NCBI GenBank assembly: GCA_002348365.1
Contig: DEBC01000153.1
Span: 27,487-44,513, forward strand
Length of the DNA: 17,027 nt
Reading direction: 5' to 3'
Source: Alphaproteobacteria bacterium UBA2966
GTDB lineage: Bacteria > Pseudomonadota > Alphaproteobacteria > UBA2966
Of this stretch, positions 14,158 through 17,027 are shown one piece after another (within the stretch, counting starts at the first letter, position 1; the number at the start of each line of letters is the position of its first letter). The notes below the pieces were generated by a model. That model made no database searches, had not been told where the DNA came from, and saw nothing but the letters and a program-made list of their open reading frames with translations. The position numbers and the translations under genes are program-made.

Positions 14158-14975
14158 CAATAAACGAAGGTGAACAGGAAAAGCCAGACGACATCGACGA
14201 AGTGCCAATACCAGGCGGCAGCCTCGAACCCGAAGTGGTGATCGGGCGTGAAATGCCCCTTGTAGGCGCGGCCCAGGCACACTGCGAGGAAGCAGGTTCC
14301 GATCAGGACGTGAACGCCGTGAAAGCCCGTTGCCATGAAGAAGGTCGACCCATAAATGCCCCCATCCATGGTGAACGTAGCGTGCACGTACTCATAGGCT
14401 TGCACGCCGGTGAAGGTCGCACCCAGCAGGATGGTCAACCACAGTCCGAGTATCAAACCGCGCCGATCACCCGCCTTAAGAGCGTGGTGGGCCCAGGTCA
14501 CGGTCGTGCCCGAAGTCAGCAGAATGATTGTGTTGAGGAACGGCAAGGTCCAGGGGTCGAAGGGCGTGACGTCAACTGGCGGCCATTGTCCGCCCGTGTG
14601 CTCTGCGCGCCCGATCATCTCCATGCTGTTCTCAACACCGCCGTGATAAATGGATGCGTCGAAGAATGCCCAGAACCAGGCGACGAAAAACATGACCTCC
14701 GAGGCAATGAACAGCACCATGCCGTAACGTAGGCCGATCTGAACCACCGGCGTGTGGTCGCCGCGGTGTTCACCTTCATCGATGACATCCCGCCACCAGC
14801 CAATCATGGTGTACACCAGGATCGCCGAACCAATCACCAGCAACCAAGGCGTCACGTCATGCATGTAAAAGACCAGGCCAAACGCCGTCACGAGCGCGCC
14901 AACGGCTCCCACCGCGGGCCACGGACTCGGGTCTACGAGGTGATAACTGTGTCCTCTTGCGTGCGTGTCAGCCAT
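14124..14975 (-). CDS. coxC: Cytochrome c oxidase subunit III
   Basis: Subunit III of the aa3-type oxidase, an integral membrane protein with seven helices that stabilises the catalytic core and lines proton and oxygen access. The 283-residue length is right. Key segments are HSYHLVDPSPWP at the N-terminus, IASEVMFFVAWFWAFFDASI with the conserved helix glutamate E93, TTVTWAHHAL, QAYEYVHATFTMDGGIYGSTFFMATGFHGVHVLIGT and AAWYWHFVDVVWLFLFTFVYWWG-like end (here YWWATWG). The ATG at 14973-14975 has GAGGAG about 12 nt upstream. It is 60 nt downstream of ctaG and its 3' end overlaps the DUF983 gene. Confidence 0.98.
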   Translation of the reverse strand: MADTHARGHSYHLVDPSPWPAVGAVGALVTAFGLVFYMHDVTPWLLVIGSAILVYTMIGWWRDVIDEGEHRGDHTPVVQIGLRYGMVLFIASEVMFFVAWFWAFFDASIYHGGVENSMEMIGRAEHTGGQWPPVDVTPFDPWTLPFLNTIILLTSGTTVTWAHHALKAGDRRGLILGLWLTILLGATFTGVQAYEYVHATFTMDGGIYGSTFFMATGFHGVHVLIGTCFLAVCLGRAYKGHFTPDHHFGFEAAAWYWHFVDVVWLFLFTFVYWWATWGTTTFH

Positions 14976-15035
14976 TTTCTCTATTCACTCCTCACCGTAA
15001 TAATTCGGCATTCATTCAGTCACAGCGGTCGGCCG

Positions 15036-15641
15036 TCAATTCACGGCATCGGACCGGTCGGTTAACGATGAAGTCTGCCGATCCGCAGGAACGGCATCTT
15101 CCTCCTCGTCCAAATCGGCTTCAAAGAAAGTGTAGGACAGCGTAATCGTGTTCACGTCCGCGAGGTTGGGATCGTCCAAGATCGCTGGGTCAATAAAGAA
15201 CGACACAGGCATCTCAGCGCGCTCGCCGGGTGCCAGGATCTGCTCCTGAAAACAGAAACAATCGATCTTGTCGAAATAAGGTCCTGCCTTGTGCGGCGTC
15301 ACATTGAATGTCGCCGTGCCGGCAAGCCTGCGGGCGGTTGTATTCGAGGCCTCGTAGAAGGCCAAAGTCTCCTCACCAATTCGAACCTCTACCGCGCGCT
15401 GCATGGGACGAAAAGACCACTCCATTCCACCCGCGGTATCAGCGTTGAACCGGACGGTCATGACACGATCGCCCGCGGGACCAGGAGCTGCAGCAGAGGT
15501 CTGGGTCGTTCCGCCATATCCCGTCACCTGGCAGAAGAGTTGATAGAGCGGCACAGCGGCGTAGGCCAAACCAACCATGCCCGCAACCAGACCGCCGAGA
15601 ACAACGGCCGTGCCGGTATTGCGACGTTTCAATCCATTCAT
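15036..15641 (-). CDS. ctaG: Cytochrome c oxidase assembly protein CtaG/Cox11
   Basis: CtaG (Cox11) delivers copper to the CuB site of oxidase subunit I. About 201 residues with one N-terminal membrane anchor (VVLGGLVAGMVGLAYAAVPLYQLFC, roughly 13-37) and a periplasmic immunoglobulin-like domain. The Cu(I) ligands are C128 and C130 in KIDCFCFQEQ, and C37 in LFCQVTGYGG is the other conserved cysteine. PVSFFIDP and ITLSYTFFEAD are typical of the C-terminal half, followed by an acidic tail. I use ATG 15639-15641, which overlaps the stop of the CoxF-like gene by one base (TGATG); a GTG immediately before it is also possible. Confidence 0.96.
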   Translation of the reverse strand: MNGLKRRNTGTAVVLGGLVAGMVGLAYAAVPLYQLFCQVTGYGGTTQTSAAAPGPAGDRVMTVRFNADTAGGMEWSFRPMQRAVEVRIGEETLAFYEASNTTARRLAGTATFNVTPHKAGPYFDKIDCFCFQEQILAPGERAEMPVSFFIDPAILDDPNLADVNTITLSYTFFEADLDEEEDAVPADRQTSSLTDRSDAVN

Positions 15642-15763
15642 CACACGCCCGCCTTCATCTTGACGATGGTGAGCACATAGAAGAGGACGACGAGGCCAAC
15701 CAGCGCGGCCCCCAACAGGACATTCCTGCCACGGCGGCGTTTATGTTCCTCAGATAACGGCAT
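15641..15763 (-). CDS. Very short CoxF-like single-helix oxidase assembly protein
   Basis: This 40-residue frame begins MPLSEEHKRRRGRN, has one membrane helix (VLLGAALVGLVVLFYVLTIV) and ends KMKAGV. A charged N-terminus followed by a single helix is what the small CoxF-type protein between ctaB and ctaG looks like in alphaproteobacteria; this copy is shorter than most, so the family call rests on position and shape. The ATG (15761-15763) lies within the last codons of ctaB (14-nt overlap) and the TGA shares a base with the ctaG ATG. Both overlaps point to translational coupling. Easily missed by gene finders because of its size. Confidence 0.82.
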   Translation of the reverse strand: MPLSEEHKRRRGRNVLLGAALVGLVVLFYVLTIVKMKAGV

Positions 15764-16670
15764 GCCATCCCAACAAGCCCATCCAGTTATCGATCACCAG
15801 CAACGCGAAGATCGAGAACAGGTAAATGATCGAAAATCCGAACAAGAGGTGCGCCGACGCTTCGTTCCGTGCGGACCGTACGCGGACAGCACCAGCCAGA
15901 AACAACGCACCCAGTACAGCGGCTCCGGACGCGTAGACCAGGCCTGCGAATCCCAGCACCGCCGGCATCAACGTGACAGGCACGAGAAGCAAACTGTAGA
16001 GAAGTATCTGGCGCCGCGTCTCTTCCAGGCCTGACACGACCGGAAGCATCGGCACGCCGGCACGCGCGTATTCCTCTGAGCGATAGAGGGCCAGCGCCCA
16101 GAAGTGTGGTGGGGTCCACACGAATACGATCGCGAACAGCACGAGTGGTGCAATGGAGATCTCGCCAGTCACTGCGACCCAACCAATCAGAGGCGGGAAC
16201 GCACCGGCCGCACCGCCGATCACAATGTTCTGAGGTGTACGGCGCTTGAGCCACATCGTGTAGACAAACACATAGAAGCCGATCGCGACCGCGAGCACGA
16301 GCGCCGCCATGACATTCACAGCAAGGCCCATCAGTGCCACGGATGCGACGGCAAGGGTGACACCGAAGCCCAGGGCATCGCCGCGGCTGATTCGGCCCTG
16401 CGGAATGGGACGGCCCCGCGTGCGCCGCATGACAGCGTCGATATCGGCGTCGTACCACATGTTGATCGCGCCCGACGCACCAGCACCGATGGCGATACAC
16501 AGGACGGCAATACCGGCCAACACGGGATGCAAGGTTCCTGGCGCCAGCAACAGCCCCACCAGACCGGTGAACACCACGAGCGACATGACCCGGGGCTTCA
16601 ACAATGCCATGTAATCGGAGGCGCCGGACTCAACGATCTCCGGCTGTACGATTCCGCTACTGATGCTCAT
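15750..16670 (-). CDS. ctaB: Protoheme IX farnesyltransferase (heme O synthase)
   Basis: This UbiA-family membrane prenyltransferase (CtaB/CyoE) adds a farnesyl group to heme b to make heme O, the precursor of heme a. It has 306 residues and about nine helices. The first aspartate-rich motif is N70, D74 and D78 in NMWYDADIDAVMRRTRGRPIP, and YRSEEYARAGVPMLPVVSG represents the second conserved loop; VWTPPHFWALAL is a family hallmark. The ATG at 16668-16670 lies 39 nt after the coxA stop. The CoxF-like gene starts inside its 3' end. Confidence 0.97.
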   Translation of the reverse strand: MSISSGIVQPEIVESGASDYMALLKPRVMSLVVFTGLVGLLLAPGTLHPVLAGIAVLCIAIGAGASGAINMWYDADIDAVMRRTRGRPIPQGRISRGDALGFGVTLAVASVALMGLAVNVMAALVLAVAIGFYVFVYTMWLKRRTPQNIVIGGAAGAFPPLIGWVAVTGEISIAPLVLFAIVFVWTPPHFWALALYRSEEYARAGVPMLPVVSGLEETRRQILLYSLLLVPVTLMPAVLGFAGLVYASGAAVLGALFLAGAVRVRSARNEASAHLLFGFSIIYLFSIFALLVIDNWMGLLGWHAVI

Positions 16671-16709
16671 CGGCTAGTCCGATACCTGCCTTCTACGACC
16701 ACTTCCCGC

Positions 16710-17027
16710 TTATCGAACCTGGGGCAGCTGGTCGTAGGTATGGAACGGCGGTGGTGACGACAGCGTCCATTCAAGCGTCGTTGCGCCCTCACCCCACGGG
16801 TTGTCCGCACATTTCTCCCCGGATGTCAGCGTCCGGTAGACGATGTAGAGGAACAAGAGTGCCGCGAAACCGGAAAGGTATGCACCGAAACTCGACACCA
16901 TGTTCCAACCGGCGTAAGCGTCGGGATAGTCGGGAATTCGGCGCGGCATACCGGCGAGGCCCGAAAAATGCATCGGGAAGAAGGCAATGTTCACCCCGAT
17001 CAACGTGATCCAGAAGTGAACCTTGCC
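16710..17027 (-). CDS. coxA: Cytochrome c oxidase subunit I, C-terminal part
   Basis: The last 105 residues of the heme-copper oxidase subunit I, which continues beyond the right edge. The visible part begins GKVHFWITLIGVNIAFFPMHFSGLAGMPRRIPDYPDAYAGWN, one of the most conserved stretches of the family, followed by the last membrane helix (SGFAALLFLYIVYRTL) and a C-terminal tail with NPWGEGATTLEWTLSSPPPFHTYDQLP, which is diagnostic of the aa3 type in proteobacteria. The catalytic histidines lie outside the window. Upstream coxB is expected but not seen. Confidence 0.98.
   Translation of the reverse strand, partial: GKVHFWITLIGVNIAFFPMHFSGLAGMPRRIPDYPDAYAGWNMVSSFGAYLSGFAALLFLYIVYRTLTSGEKCADNPWGEGATTLEWTLSSPPPFHTYDQLPQVR

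Noticed and set aside
14158..14280. N-terminal extension of the DUF983 protein in the same frame
   Set aside because: It is arginine-rich out-of-frame coxC sequence without family similarity; DUF983 proteins start near the zinc motif.

Overview
The window reads as a chromosomal stretch of an alphaproteobacterium; the order is not resolved. The main evidence is a cytochrome c oxidase cluster in the order coxA-ctaB-small assembly protein-ctaG-coxC-DUF983-SURF1, with thrC, an M16 processing-type peptidase and a RimJ-like acetyltransferase beyond it, and an ispH-thrB-rnhA block. There are no tRNA or rRNA genes, insertion sequences, CRISPR arrays or phage genes. Nearly all of it is housekeeping content.

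Layout. Positions 1-1803 (minus strand) hold a glycine cleavage transcription unit: a strong sigma-70-type promoter, a tandem glycine riboswitch, a small ORF of 57 codons, gcvH and the start of gcvP, which runs off the left edge. The gcvT gene usually found between such a riboswitch and gcvH is absent. Positions 1872-2657 (minus) carry a putative lipoprotein and a tandem CDGSH iron-sulfur protein. Positions 2855-5771 (plus) carry ispH (isoprenoid precursors), thrB (homoserine kinase), rnhA (RNase HI) and a VOC/glyoxalase-family gene broken by a frameshift and a stop codon.

Positions 5883-7324 (minus) hold a Prx5-type peroxiredoxin and an exported stand-alone DsbD N-terminal-like protein. Position 7480 onward (plus) is yqgE/algH, divergent from the latter. 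From 8079 to the right edge everything is on the minus strand. In transcription order this is coxA (3' end only), ctaB, a 40-residue CoxF-like protein, ctaG, coxC, a DUF983 protein, a SURF1 protein and an M32 carboxypeptidase. A gap of 147 bases follows, then thrC, an M16 metalloprotease and a RimJ-like acetyltransferase.

The cox genes act together: CtaB makes heme O, CtaG delivers copper to subunit I, SURF1 helps heme insertion, and CoxA and CoxC are the core subunits. Most genes in this cluster overlap or nearly touch, which suggests translational coupling. ThrB and ThrC catalyse the last two steps of threonine synthesis but lie about 5 kb apart on opposite strands. Many genes appear to start with GTG or TTG.

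The observations most worth a second look are the riboswitch leader that opens onto an unknown small ORF instead of gcvT, the twice-broken VOC gene, and the tiny CoxF-like gene squeezed between its neighbours. I found no convincing evidence of a wholly new multi-gene system.
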